A stretch of DNA of 64,000 nt, taken from contig NMRB01000385.1 in the NCBI GenBank assembly GCA_002633025.1, forward strand, positions 337,715 through 401,714, read 5' to 3'. Every line of letters starts with the position of its first letter. The first letter of the stretch is position 1. The notes beneath the pieces are model-generated. The model saw nothing but the letters and a program-made list of their open reading frames with translations. It searched no databases and was not told the origin of the DNA. Below, piece by piece: positions 25,601 to 34,285 of the stretch. The DNA is from Notospermus geniculatus. Lineage: Eukaryota; Nemertea; Pilidiophora; Heteronemertea; Lineidae. Both the position numbers and the translations under genes were made by a program.

Positions 25601-28600
25601 ATGCTCAAATCTGCTTCTAAAGACCCCGAAATAACATGTGGCAGCCCAAGAAAGTGCAAAAAATACCAAGTTCTTCGTCCCCAACGATGTGTCCGTGTGC
25701 TGGTGGGAAATGGAGAAGAACATCTCAGCTTTGACTTCAGCATTACTTCTGCCCAAATTTTACACGTACGGTACGTGTGAAAGCTAAAAGTCTGCTGAGG
25801 ACTGCAACCAAGTCATGTCAGTCAGTGTTGTTACCATGGAAGTGCGTGTTTAAGGTGGTGCTAGGCATTTGTGGGGAAATTCATTGAGTATAAAACATGG
25901 CGCACACCTACGATTTCTCGTGCGATTTTTTAGGAGACTGCCAAGAGTGACTGGAGATTTGCATTTGTCGCCATCTCTGCGGCAGATCGTTGCACCAAGC
26001 GACCAGTCACTGTGGTCGCCCGATTAATCATATCTCGTCCCATATCCCCTGTGCGATCTGAATGACCGGTTTCAATGGCCAACGGAGACCAAAGAATACC
26101 GATCGCATCAACAGACCAAAAATTCAACATGTTCAATTTTCGGTCGCAAAAACGATGAAACTTTCGTGCACAAACAATTCCGATGTGACGCCACATTAGT
26201 CGGCGAATTCAGTCACTTTCGGAGGTCGTCAGTTGTTTGCGGATGGTTCACTGAAATGGTCTCAAGTGTGGTCGGCGAGCGACCTCACACCCGATGGTTG
26301 CCTGCGACGTCGTGGTCGCCAGTCTCGTCGCTGGTCGCACGATTTTGGTCTCAGGTGTGCGCCATGCTTAAAAAAACACACTTGTGAGGAACAAAATATT
26401 ATGGGGAAGAAAAAACTTCCTCATAATATTTCCTCTTCAGACATTGATTTCGTTCAATTCAACCTGATTTGGGCACACGTCTGACCATTTGTGAGGCAGT
26501 AAGAACAAGAAGCACGCTGGGCGTGGCAAATATTGAAATAACCAGGTTTTCGAAGTGGACTAGTGAATGAAATGAGGTAGAGGCCGCAATGATCCTTCCA
26601 TGGAAATCGTCAAGGAAGTTTAAATTGTTTGAAAAAGTCCCCAGGAAAAATGGGTCTAAAATACTTCTCCATGATGAAACTAGCACAATTACCCGCGGGT
26701 GCCGGCGCTCTTAATGAGGAGGTCGCCACTTCTCCACGGAAAGATGTCGCTGCGACCATATCAGGCCTCGTCATTGTCTTCAGGGGCCGGTTGCACAAAA
26801 CTCATGTTAGCGCTAACATGGTGTTAGCGCTAACTTTTATGTTAGATGACGTCAAAATCCATTGTCATTTTACGTCATTTAACATGATGTTAGCGCCAAC
26901 ATCATGTTAGCGCTAACATGAGTTTTGTGCAACCCAGCCCAGGACGTCATCTCCGTGGCAATGTGAGGTGCGAGCATGAAGCCACAACGTCACGGCAGTG
27001 TGACGTTGACGTTCCGAACAACGTCACAGTGGAAAAGTGGATACGGTCGTAGCGCCATCAAATTGTAGAAAAAATTAGGCTACCTCCTCATTATGTCTGC
27101 TAATTATTAGGCAGCCGACCTCACAAACATGACAGAACGGCATGGAATCGGCAAATTTGAAAGTGTAGAAAGTAGGCAAATTTTGAGACCAACGTCATAA
27201 TTCGCTCTCAAATCGCATAATTTTCACCTTGAAATCACCTCAAATTCTCAGGCATGATCATACAACGCACCAAGCGCGAATTTCACACCGGACTTGACGA
27301 CCTCATTTTCGGCCATTTCAAGGCGACAACCACGTGCCATAAGTCATTTGGAAGCCAAAATCCTTCTAAACAGCTTACACAGGATCTTGGCTTCCAAAAT
27401 AAATGTCCTTTAGCTAAGGGTTCCACAAGGCCAAAATATAAGGAGTGGACTCAACAGGCATATCAGATATGCCTGTTGACCTAATTTGGGCACCTTTTTG
27501 GGGGGTGGGGTTAATTTGGGCACCTTGCTAAATTATTACCCCGTTGAACGTTGCAATCAGCATGTAACCGAGAGGCCTGTAAAAGTAACCTGAAATTGTC
27601 AAAATGTAGAAAATTGCACCCTACCTTCAGATTCCCGATGCCGGTTATCCTGCGAGTGCGATAATCGTCCATCACTCTGATTAAAAGATATTGACCTACT
27701 ATCACGTCTATCAGTGGAGGCACGTCCGTGCCCTTTATATAATGAGTCATTCGAGTGTTCTGAGCACATGCTACTAGTCCGTTGCAGTGATTGGCCATGT
27801 CGTTGTGAATGTTCCGTACTACTGTCGTGCCGCACACGCGAGTGGTCGGAATTATTTGACGTTTTACTACTGATTGTTGATCCATGTGATGAGGAGAGGG
27901 ATGTCCGGTGTAGCCGGTCATTTTTGTCTCCACCAAGAATGGAATGTCGTTTGTCATCATCAGCTGCAAAAAAAGAACAAAAAATATCAGGTTGATCGTG
28001 CCAAGCATTCACGTAAGACGGGTGCAATCACGTTCGCGCCCACAAAATTGCACCAAGGAGCTCGGATTGACCGCGCTCCTCGGCATCCTTGAAGTTCAGG
28101 CACGAGCGTGAACAGCTCTCCTTCACGAGTGTGAACAGCTCTCCTCGAGCCTTTGAGGAGCTCAACTGATTGAGCTCCTGCAGATTTTAAACATGAAGTA
28201 CTGGTTCTTATAAGGCCTATGTACACTATCAACATTTCAGGACACATGTGTCCGACACAGATGGACACAGAAATTTTGTCCCTGTATACACTAGACACAT
28301 GTCGGGACACATGTTGCGACACAGTGTTGGGACACATGTTGCCAATATTTTTGCTCTGTACACTGTCAACATTTCCAGCAACACGGTGTGTCGGACACAT
28401 GTATCCCGACATGTGTCTTGAAATGTTGATAGTGTACATAGGCCTATAACGATAACGGATAAATCAAATTCAAAATGGCCACCATAGCCGCCAACTTGGA
28501 TTAGCGACAGTGTGGTCTTCGAAAGGGACCTTTCTCCTCACTGAGCCCTTGGGACCATCACAAAAAATTTCAGGTCGATCGCACAAAGTGTTCTCAAGGT

Positions 28601-31600
28601 AACTGACAAAAACCAAAACGTTAAACGGACACCGACACCAATGCACAGGCCCCAACATAATGGCCCCGACCTTCGGAGGTCAGAGCATAAAAATCAACAG
28701 AGTTCTCATGGGAGAATAAAATGAGTACAAAGCAAAGGTCTTCATCCACTGACTGATGAAGGTCGAACAATAGTGCATTTTAGAATACTTTTTAAGGCAA
28801 AATCCAGGGATGTCAGCAGATTTTTGGGCTGCAATATCAGCTTAGTCAAGTTGGTAGGTGGCAAAGTTTAAGAACATTTGGAAACATCCCGATTAATTTG
28901 CACTTTCATTTTTCCAAAAGAGGTGGCTAAAAGCATGCTGCCTTCGAAATCCCACAAATCCCTTGTTAACACCCAGTTTTTAACTTATGAAATACTCACA
29001 TTTGAGTGAGGACTGTTTCTCCAGTCCCCTCTCCTTATATCTGTGTTCGGGCTTGTGGCACAAGCTGAAAAGACAAGATCATACAACATGCATGCTGAAT
29101 CACAAATGATGTATCAAGTTAAGTTTCAGTGTTATATCTAGGATTTCAGAAGGGCATGGTGCAAACTTCGTGAAAAGGGCACTTCAACCAAGAAAAGGGC
29201 ACTTTTCATTCGCGGCATATCTACTAACGGAATTTGAGAAGCTTGTCAGTTAAAAAGGTCCTTATAGTGCCAGTCAACAGCCAATTTAAGTCAGTTTCTA
29301 AGGTGATATGACCAAAAGGGACCATGGCAAATGGTCTGGGGGGTACTAAAACCTAAAAAAAAATATTTTTTTTTAGGGCATGGCACCCAAGGGGGTTAAA
29401 AAGGGCACAGTGGCACCCCCTTTTACGGGCATGGCGCGGCGCCACTCTAAAATGGCGCCACTCTAAAATAACACTGTGTATTTGTGTTCTATTATCATTA
29501 TCAATCCTTTGGCCCGTTTACCAGTGAGGTTATGGATTTCGATCACCAGTCAGATCCATTCCTCATGAGACAGAGATGGCAGTTTTCTTGGCCAGAACTG
29601 GTGTTCTCTGGGTACTCCTGTTTCCTCCTGCTGTATATAAAGTATGATTCACCCTAACTTCAACATGGGCAAAGTGCCAAGCTTGGAAATGTGCACAAGT
29701 CAGTGGTAAATAATCCATGTCGCAGTTTCCTAATGATGTTAGGGTGACTTGAACAGCCTACAGCAAACACTCCAAGGTTGTGTTCAGTCAACTGGTAAAT
29801 ATTGTATTTTGTGGTTTAGTCATTGTGTTCACTTTATGAGTGTCTGTTGCACAGGCCTGGCACTTTGCCATGTTGAAGTTAGGGTGAATTATACTTTACA
29901 TGTCATACCGATACGTCGACAAATTTCTCCATTGAGCCAAAGGGAATACACTATGATTTTGCTGAAAATCCTGGTCAAAAACAAATTTTGGGACTTTTTG
30001 GATGATCTTGGTTGTGGTGGGTTTCGCCCACCACGACTGGAATACAAACACTTACTTTCTCAACTCAATATGCGAGGCAGTCTAGGAAAACCTGTCAGAT
30101 GTCGCATTTGATGAAAATGTTAATGGCCTTGGTGAACCTGCGCATTTCAATAGATGAAATGTACTACGTAACAGGTAAACAGTAGCAGATCAAAATCAAT
30201 GCACAGGTAATCTGACAGTGATAGCCCATGTTGATGATTCAGCAACTTCCGACCGGTTTTCCTAGACCACCAACATATTTTATCATTCGAGTGACTCACT
30301 TATCGTGCCAGTCCTTGGGTTTCTCCCACTGGGAGACCTCCGTTTTACAGTTGTAGTAGTATTTCTTCCCCGAGGAGCTGGTGTGTTCTGACCAGTCTCC
30401 ACACACGCGCAGGGCTGATTTGTGAACCTGAAGAAGTAAACAAGCTCAGATTATATTAACAGAAGGAATGAGGCCGAGGGTGCAAGTTGGACACCTCTGT
30501 AACAATGTAACAAATTAAAGAAAAACACTACTGAAGTGAAAATAGTGATATTTTAAAAAGGTTAGTCTGTAAACTTGAAATTTTTGAGGAGGGGATCATC
30601 CCCCCCTCTCCCCCCTCTGGCGGAAACACTGACTCCCTTCAGTCACACTTTACAACTTCACACATAAAATGCAATTTTGTCTCCGACATTGCCTCCACAG
30701 CTTAGGAATGTTTTGACTCAGCATTCTATCACCGCACACGGTGCATCAGCTGTTAGCCTGTTTGCTATAGTTGCGTAGCGTCACAGATGTGACATGTTTG
30801 ATGTCACGTCCGTGACGCAACTATTTAGCAAACTGTGCACTAATTATGAATCACAACGAACTTAAGTTCATATCAGGGGCATAGAAGGACAAGAGCCTGA
30901 CATGATGCAGGGTATTACATCTTTCTGTGGTTCCAAAATCTGCAGAAACAGCACTGAATAAGTGAAAGAATGTCACATCCGAGACCGTGTGATTGCCCAG
31001 AGAGCAGGTCAAACTGCTTATAGCACGAATGACAACAACTAACAGTGGTGGAGATCTACCTACCTCGGATCGCACATCTTTCTTGGTCGAGACCTCCCGG
31101 CCATTCTTATGATCACGGTCATAACTATTATGATTACTATTGCTCTTGCTACTGCTGGAGCTTGAATGAAAGCTCGCCTGATGGTTGTGGCGACGATCGC
31201 CTGGTGATCCACTTGATCCTGAAGAGAGAAGCAGTTTATTTTTAGCTGCGCTCACATTACATTTTTAACGCCATCTGAGACCGACCTAAACAGTTAGCAC
31301 GGATTAGCCATTCACACTGACCTGCTTTTAATGCATTCTCAGGCTGGCGTATTGAGACCATCTTCTGATGGGATCTCGAGCCGATCCAGCTAAAACGCCA
31401 GCGCTCAATATTCCCCAAAGTCCTCCTGCGGCCATTTCCATTCCAGGCCCTCTGCGGCCATTTCCCAGATTTCAACACTCTGTCTGCGGCCACCTTAGAC
31501 TGGTCCCCTGTCGTAATGCACTCCGTGAAGTGGAGGCATGTGCTACGACAGGGGACCAGTCTGTGAGAAGGCTAATGTCGTGAACGGCAACCTACACAAG

Positions 31601-33054
31601 TACCACAGACTAGTTCCATAGCTCGTTATACATGCGCCAAAGGTAGGGATGCACGACAAGGCAGTGAGAACTTACGGCGGCAATCCATGGCCGCAGGCAA
31701 CAGGAGTAAACGGCGACAAAACAGCCGTGTTCTGCGGCAATTGCCACGATGGCTGCAGTGAATTTTGAGCCCTGAACGCACTGGCCTAGGCCAGTCTGGG
31801 AGTATGTCTGAACAGGTGAGATCGATCCAAATGGCAGGAATGTTTGCGCTCTCCATGGGCGCATCCATGTTGGACAGTACGACCTTCACCTCTACGTGAC
31901 TGCTGGCGCCATCTGTTAATCCGCATTCAGTCTGAACGGGTCAGATCATATCAGGGCAGTCTGGCTGGATCGGTCCAGCTTTAATGTGAATTCCTGAATG
32001 CGAACTCGGGAATTCACCAAAGAGCGGATTAGATCTGAACGCACCTTTACTTCCCCTTGCAAAGGCACAAGGTACAAGGCTTACTGTCCCATGCGACGGA
32101 CTAAAGAGCCAGGGATGAATAATCCGATATGACCTGGGACTGGAAGCCAGGACCTACTGCTTGCTAAGTGGACGTGATAACCACAACCCTTCATTCCACA
32201 TCCCAGTGGCGCGAGGTATTCAGCCGATATCTCCGCAACGGCAGGGTCAAATTCGACATGCCATACATCAATTGACTTGTCCTTCTTGTCGGTATCTTTC
32301 TGCTATCTTCATTTTTCGCACAAGGCCTGCATAATGGGTCCCTTTTTCAAAACCCATTTCATTTCACTAATGGCATGCTGTTCAGTGCAGTTCACACGTG
32401 CGCGATGCAGCATTGCGTCATTTCAAAATGGCCACCATTTCGGCCATGAACATGAACTGTGATTGGTGAAAGAACTTTTTTCTGTCACATTTTTTCGGGA
32501 AAATGATAGCGATGTCGATGATGGCTGTATCGGCAAGAAAGATGAATCGATTGACGTGTAGGTTTCGTCAAATTTGACCCAGCCGTTGCGGAGCTTTATC
32601 GTTCATAAACCTCGCGCCACTCGGAAGTGGAATGAACTGTCTGTAGGTTATCAAAGGCACCTACATGTATGCAACACATCATCTGGGTTGTCAAGTGGCG
32701 CATTGGAAATATTGGCAAAGACATGCGACAGAACTCAGACCTACCTCGTTCAAGTTTCTGTTTGTTTTTTTCAGACCTACCTCGCTCAAGTTTCTCTTTG
32801 GTTTTTTCAGACCTACCTCGCTCAAGTTTCTCTTTGGTTTTTTCAGACCTACCTCGCTCAAGTTTCTCTTTGGTTTTTTCAAACCTACCTCGTTCAAGTT
32901 TCTCTTTGGTTTTTTCAATATAAGATGCTTTGTTTTGGTATCTTGGGCTGGGTCGATCAACGGGACTCTCATCCCTGTGCCGGCTGCTTGGAGACTCATC
33001 GGTCTTGTCATAATAACGATCGTTATATTTTGATTTTGATGGGAACTTATCCAT
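16531..33054 (-). CDS. WAC: WAC orthologue, whole spliced gene (copy A, 11 coding exons)
   Basis: Exons on the minus strand are 33057-32745, 31218-31064, 30427-30300, 29064-29000, 27963-27625, 24966-24712, 22559-22503, 21038-20870, 19859-19679, 18013-17886 and 16603-16531. All introns are GT-AG and all phases match, giving 619 codons from ATG 33054 to TAG 16531; human WAC is about 647 residues. A basic, Ser/Arg-rich N-terminus with a 12-residue repeat precedes a WW domain (residues about 166-195; W167, Y178-Y180, W189, P192). A low-complexity Ser/Thr/Gln middle follows, then a C-terminal coiled coil (about 565-619) ending in the WAC-like [14 protein letters not shown]. Known of the family: a nuclear adaptor whose WW domain binds the RNA polymerase II tail and whose coiled coil binds RNF20/RNF40, promoting histone H2B ubiquitination; it also acts in autophagy and mTORC1 control. 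The ATG follows an acceptor by three bases, so an upstream exon may supply the true start. Confidence 0.93.
16845..17003 (+). other. Coding-like open stretch, unrecognised
   Basis: The frame ends with TAA-type stop at about 17001. It reads [37 protein letters not shown] and [13 protein letters not shown], with a charged helical pattern unlike random translation. No family was recognised. It lies in the last WAC intron on the opposite strand; it could be a remnant of a retrocopy or an exon of an antisense gene, or chance. Confidence 0.25.
17886..18013 (-). CDS. WAC: WAC exon, C-terminal coiled coil
   Basis: The acceptor is gtttcag and the donor gtatgt; 128 bp, phase 0 at the start and two bases of an Arg codon at the end. 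It encodes [36 protein letters not shown] and STLQEQ. The RSLVR-AEIQ-TLQEQR pattern is nearly that of human WAC (RSLVRVCEIQATLREQR) and forms the first part of the RNF20/RNF40-binding coiled coil (family knowledge). Confidence 0.95.
18101..18367. mobile_element. Tc1-like foldback MITE
   Basis: cagtacaggtcacaattgac at left and its near inverse ending gacatgtactg at right, with TA immediately outside each end. Interior of repeated gagttacgcg words as in 5398-5632. It lies in a WAC intron, 88 bp upstream of the coiled-coil exon. Confidence 0.85.
19400..19620. repeat. gagctaaaaa repeat family member
   Basis: Contains ggtttggtttttggccacct-type sequence, ggtatatatgtaccaagttt, and ends gttgagctaaaaaa. 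Inverse copy at 57249-57485. Confidence 0.7.
19679..19859 (-). CDS. WAC: WAC exon, start of the conserved C-terminal domain
   Basis: The acceptor is tttttcag and the donor gtaagt; 181 bp, one base completing Arg at the start and ending in phase 0. It encodes [13 protein letters not shown]..., then [19 protein letters not shown] and [13 protein letters not shown]. The LTP-SLA-...-HV-GW core is the conserved beginning of the WAC C-terminal domain (LTPALAAHF...IKHVQGW in human). Confidence 0.93.
19889..20226. repeat. gttctccacaggg repeat, uninterrupted copy
   Basis: Runs from gttctccacagggtttgaaa to acactagtggagaaccctgg. The same repeat at 50468-52405 is split by a 1.6-kb insertion at the position equivalent to 20008. 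Confidence 0.85.
20238..20403. repeat. AAT-rich microsatellite
   Basis: Imperfect aataataaata tract about 165 bp long. Confidence 0.95.
20870..21038 (-). CDS. WAC: WAC exon, Ser/Pro-rich with VSPRS motif
   Basis: The acceptor is ctattttccag and the donor gtgagt; 169 bp with two bases over at each end. It encodes [19 protein letters not shown] through [14 protein letters not shown]. The VSPRS segment followed by Ser/Arg aligns with VSPRSLQRSSSQ in vertebrate WAC. Ser-Pro pairs are possible sites for proline-directed kinases (inference). Confidence 0.88.
21249..21560 (-). pseudogene. RecQ-like helicase fragment
   Basis: About 103 codons. Residues 44-85 read [20 protein letters not shown] then [19 protein letters not shown]. 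This fits the start of a superfamily 2 helicase domain: a Q-motif-like TSTQ, then Walker A (CRTGSGKS, residues 74-81) followed by IMYQ. Everything downstream (DEAH box, later motifs) is missing, so it is a fragment. Similar helicase pieces spread with mobile elements in invertebrate genomes (general knowledge), and its place in a WAC intron beside a large palindrome fits that origin. Confidence 0.6.
21600..21860. repeat. Large imperfect palindrome
   Basis: gacaacactcgtgctgaccc and gggtcagcacgagtgttgtc are exact inverses, and gaacggcagtttcgaacgcc pairs with ggcgttcgtaactgccgttc. Confidence 0.8.
22503..22559 (-). CDS. WAC: WAC micro-exon, Leu/Gln-rich helix (57 bp)
   Basis: A short exon found by reading between larger ones: acceptor ttctttgcag, donor gtgagttgg. 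It starts with two bases completing Ala from the 24712 exon and ends with one base that again makes Ala with the 21038 exon, so it can be included or skipped without breaking frame. It encodes [18 protein letters not shown], matching in character the ALQATLQ...VTQASLQ helix of vertebrate WAC. Support is splice sites, phase and similarity; a transcript would settle it. Confidence 0.75.
23302..23523. mobile_element. TIR MITE (aatgaggaggtcgcc)
   Basis: aatgaggaggtcgcctttt at left, ttaggcgacctcctcatt at right. Inner arms: gatgtcgctgcgaccgtatc and gatacggtcgcagcgccatc. Copies at 26713-27092 and 16014-16234. Confidence 0.85.
23699..24063. mobile_element. TIR MITE with cAMP-response-like ends (tagaggtttccc)
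   Basis: Ends tagaggtttcccactgacgt and the inverse acgtcacgtgggaaacctct. Each arm holds a TGACGTCA or near-match and a gccgccatattgg or inverse. Copies at 39617-39963 and 49774-50135. Confidence 0.85.
24712..24966 (-). CDS. WAC: WAC exon, Ser/Thr/Pro-rich central region
   Basis: The acceptor is cctttcag and the donor gtacat; 255 bp, two bases over at the start and one at the end. It encodes [19 protein letters not shown], then a Ser/Ala/Thr-rich stretch and [17 protein letters not shown]. It corresponds to the Pro/Ser/Thr region and the start of the Gln/Leu-rich helical stretch of vertebrate WAC. No second copy of this exon is present in the window. Confidence 0.88.
25896..26366. mobile_element. 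TIR element, catggcgcacacct ends
   Basis: catggcgcacacctacgatt at left and aggtgtgcgccatg at right; internal ggtcgc/gcgacc words and a gtcgccatctctgcgg segment. No protein recognised. Confidence 0.7.
26713..27092. mobile_element. aatgaggaggtcgcc MITE interrupted by another MITE
   Basis: The outer element matches 23302-23523 on both sides of a foldback element at about 26786-26939. Confidence 0.85.
26786..26939. mobile_element. Foldback MITE (ggttgcacaaaactcatgtt), nested
   Basis: Arms ggttgcacaaaactcatgtt and the inverse aacatgagttttgtgcaacc with gttagcgctaac palindromes inside. Flanking cagg on both sides may be a target duplication. Copies at 33195-33362 and 43063-43230. Confidence 0.85.
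27625..27963 (-). CDS. WAC: WAC exon, Ser/His/Arg-rich central region (copy A)
   Basis: The acceptor is ttttttgcag after a long pyrimidine tract; the donor is gtaggg. 339 bp, starting with two bases of a Ser codon and ending with one base of an Asp codon. It encodes a low-complexity, charged segment beginning [17 protein letters not shown] and rich in Ser, His, Arg and Asp, as in the disordered centre of WAC. The duplicate at 35284-35622 differs by a few substitutions, one of which changes Ser to Leu. Confidence 0.88.
28211..28447. mobile_element. Foldback MITE, gacacatgtgtc-rich
   Basis: taaggcctatgtacactatc + aacatttca at left pairs with tgaaatgttgatagtgtaca + taggcctata at right. The interior repeats ggacacatgt. 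Confidence 0.8.
29000..29064 (-). CDS. WAC: WAC small exon after the WW domain (copy A)
   Basis: A 65-bp exon between acceptor cttttcag and donor gtgagt. It completes a split Asn codon from the WW exon and leaves one base for the next exon, giving [20 protein letters not shown]. The frame is chosen by phase on both sides. The single difference from the duplicate exon at 36144-36208 is synonymous in this frame (CCC/CCT Pro). Basic residues follow the WW domain in vertebrate WAC too, but sequence similarity here is weak. Confidence 0.82.
29145..29455. repeat. Interspersed repeat (aagggcatggtgcaaact)
   Basis: An inverted copy lies at 37795-38100 with the same order of landmarks (aaaagggcacttttcattcg, agcttgtcagtt, aagggaccatgg). 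Confidence 0.8.
29638..29898. mobile_element. TIR MITE (aaagtatgattcaccctaac), second copy
   Basis: Cleaner ends than the 6718 copy: taaagtatgattcaccctaa and gttagggtgaattatactt. Confidence 0.82.
30300..30427 (-). CDS. WAC: WAC exon, WW domain (copy A)
   Basis: The acceptor is acttcttcag and the donor gtgagt; 128 bp, phase 0 at the start and two bases over at the end. It encodes the WW domain: [17 protein letters not shown] then [13 protein letters not shown]. The two signature Trp residues, the Tyr triplet and the Pro three residues after the second Trp are all intact. This segment is the strongest single match to vertebrate WAC, which has nearly the same residues. WW domains of this kind bind proline-rich or phospho-CTD peptides. 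Confidence 0.97.
30750..30998. mobile_element. hAT-like MITE, right half
   Basis: Matches the right arm and centre of 4131-4520, ending gaccgtgtgattgccc. It is followed by agagagcaggtcaaact. The left arm is absent. Confidence 0.75.
31064..31218 (-). CDS. WAC: WAC exon, Ser-rich linker before the WW domain (copy A)
   Basis: The acceptor is ctctcttcag and the donor CGAG|GTAGGTAG; 155 bp, starting with two bases of a split Gly codon and ending in phase 0. It encodes [16 protein letters not shown] followed by a run of Ser/Asn and a basic [10 protein letters not shown] segment. The His/Asn/Ser-rich composition corresponds to the segment just before the WW domain in vertebrate WAC. Copy B has the same exon with two amino-acid differences (Ser to Thr, Ser to Asn). 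Confidence 0.88.
32047..32192 (-). mobile_element. tRNA-derived SINE fragment
   Basis: Shares ccttgcaaaggcacaaggta, ttactgtcccatgcg, and gcttgctaagtggacgtgataaccac-like head with 14575-14757. Confidence 0.65.
32187..32637. mobile_element. Inverted-repeat element, tcattccac ends
   Basis: Arms of about 95 bp: ttcattccacatcccagtgg + cgcgaggt at left and acctcgcgccactcggaagt + ggaatgaa at right, with gggtcaaattcgacatgcca paired to its inverse. Relative of 7790-8280. Confidence 0.78.
32734..32922 (-). repeat. Coding 36-bp minisatellite, five units (copy A)
   Basis: On the plus strand the unit is ctacctcgctcaagtttctc followed by tttggttttttcagac. Unit starts: 32741, 32777, 32813, 32849, 32885. 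Three units in copy B (42681, 42717, 42753). Confidence 0.95.
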
Positions 33055-33057
33055 ATT
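32745..33057 (-). CDS. WAC: WAC exon, N-terminal, with five 12-residue repeats (copy A)
   Basis: The acceptor is ttttacag before AATATGG; the outermost donor is CGAG|GTAGGT, leaving one base of a split Gly codon. The exon is 313 bp and encodes [14 protein letters not shown]..., a charged region rich in Lys, Arg, Ser and Asp, then five copies of a 12-residue unit resembling [12 protein letters not shown]. The charged part matches the other two copies residue for residue. Each 36-bp unit contains the same donor motif in the same phase, at exon ends 32745, 32781, 32817, 32853 and 32889. Splicing at any of them keeps frame with the next exon, so the true exon end is uncertain. Confidence 0.85.
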
Positions 33058-33194
33058 CTGTAAAATAAATAAATCACATTATTTCGACAACTGCAACCAC
33101 AGACACAGACGCCAAGAAATGTGTGACAGTCCACAGCAAAACCGGTCGCATGTCGCTCAGAAGGTTAACCTCAACGAACTAAGATGACACCAGG

Positions 33195-33362
33195 GCTGGG
33201 TTGCACAAAACTCACGACAGCGCTAACTTGGTGTTAGCGCTATTGGTGTTAGCGCTAACTTTATGTTAGACGTAAAAATCCATTGTCTTTTTACGTCATC
33301 TGACATAAAGTTAGTGCTAACACCAAGTTAGCACTAACATGAGTTTTGTGCAACCCAGCCCA
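33195..33362. mobile_element. Foldback MITE (ggttgcacaaaactca)
   Basis: gggctgggttgcacaaaact at left and agttttgtgcaacccagccc at right, flanked by cagg. Identical copy at 43063-43230. Confidence 0.85.
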
Positions 33363-34207
33363 GGAGAGAATGGAAGAAATAGATCGTTTCAGATTTCACA
33401 ATAGACAGACAATACTGAAACTGACAAACCTTTGGTCTTAACCTGCCAAGCTATGAGCGACATGCAACTGGTTTTGCTGTGGAGGGTCACATATTGAATG
33501 ATCATAATAACGTGAGGCTTTTAAGTGCTTTCCAAGTCATACAGTCTCAAAGCACTTCACATTATCCTGTTGCTATACAGAGTGTACAGTGGCCCATTGT
33601 GACGTCACTTCCACCATGCTGACGTTGACGACAAAGTGCACCAATAGATCATGTCACAGGGCTCTCACTGGCGTTTTCAGTAGAAGGGTCAGAGACTTCT
33701 GTGTATTTTTTTTCTGGGGTCAGCCCTCAGAAGTCAGGGGTCAACCATGGTCAGTTCACAACATTGGGTGAATCTTTGTACATCGCACTGACTCCTGCTG
33801 GTTTTTATTGTGCTTCAGACTACGCACTTTGTGCGTATTTGACCCGAGACCTCGGGTCATTGAGGGCCCTGATGTCATGGTTGAAGTCGCACACACTCCA
33901 CTTGCACCGACGACAAAATCCACCACATGGGTCGTTGACGTCATTTGCTGTCCAATATGGCGATATAGATTGATCACATGACCTACATTGTAATGCCATC
34001 AACGTAAGCTCTCTATCGGCCTGTGCAATAGATCGACCTCCACTTCCTGCGAGTAGCACATTTCACAAAGCTCATCATACATACTCTAGATAGAAATTCA
34101 CATATCCACCTGTGCCAGCTAGGTATCCCGAGCTTTAATGTCAGGCTGGTGTACATGTAAGCCAATTGAGGTATTTGTATTAAACAAACTTGGCCAGAGT
34201 GTCCCAC

Positions 34208-34285
34208 TGAATGAAAGTGGGGATCTCAGGGACCTCCTGACTGCAAGCCAGAGACCTGAGCCACTACACCACAGTGGCTCAACAA
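34208..34285 (-). mobile_element. tRNA-like SINE head
   Basis: Minus strand reads ccactgtggtgtagtggctc then aggtctctggcttgcagtca, resembling a tRNA D arm and anticodon arm. Copies at 44076-44153 and 62085-62155. Too degenerate to be a functional tRNA gene. Confidence 0.55.

Noticed and set aside
32734-32922. CRISPR array (36-bp regular repeats)
   Set aside because: Units are contiguous with no unique spacers, lie in a eukaryotic coding exon and encode a peptide repeat.
34208-34285. Second tRNA gene candidate
   Set aside because: No good B box or acceptor stem; repeated at 44076 and 62085 as part of duplicated DNA.
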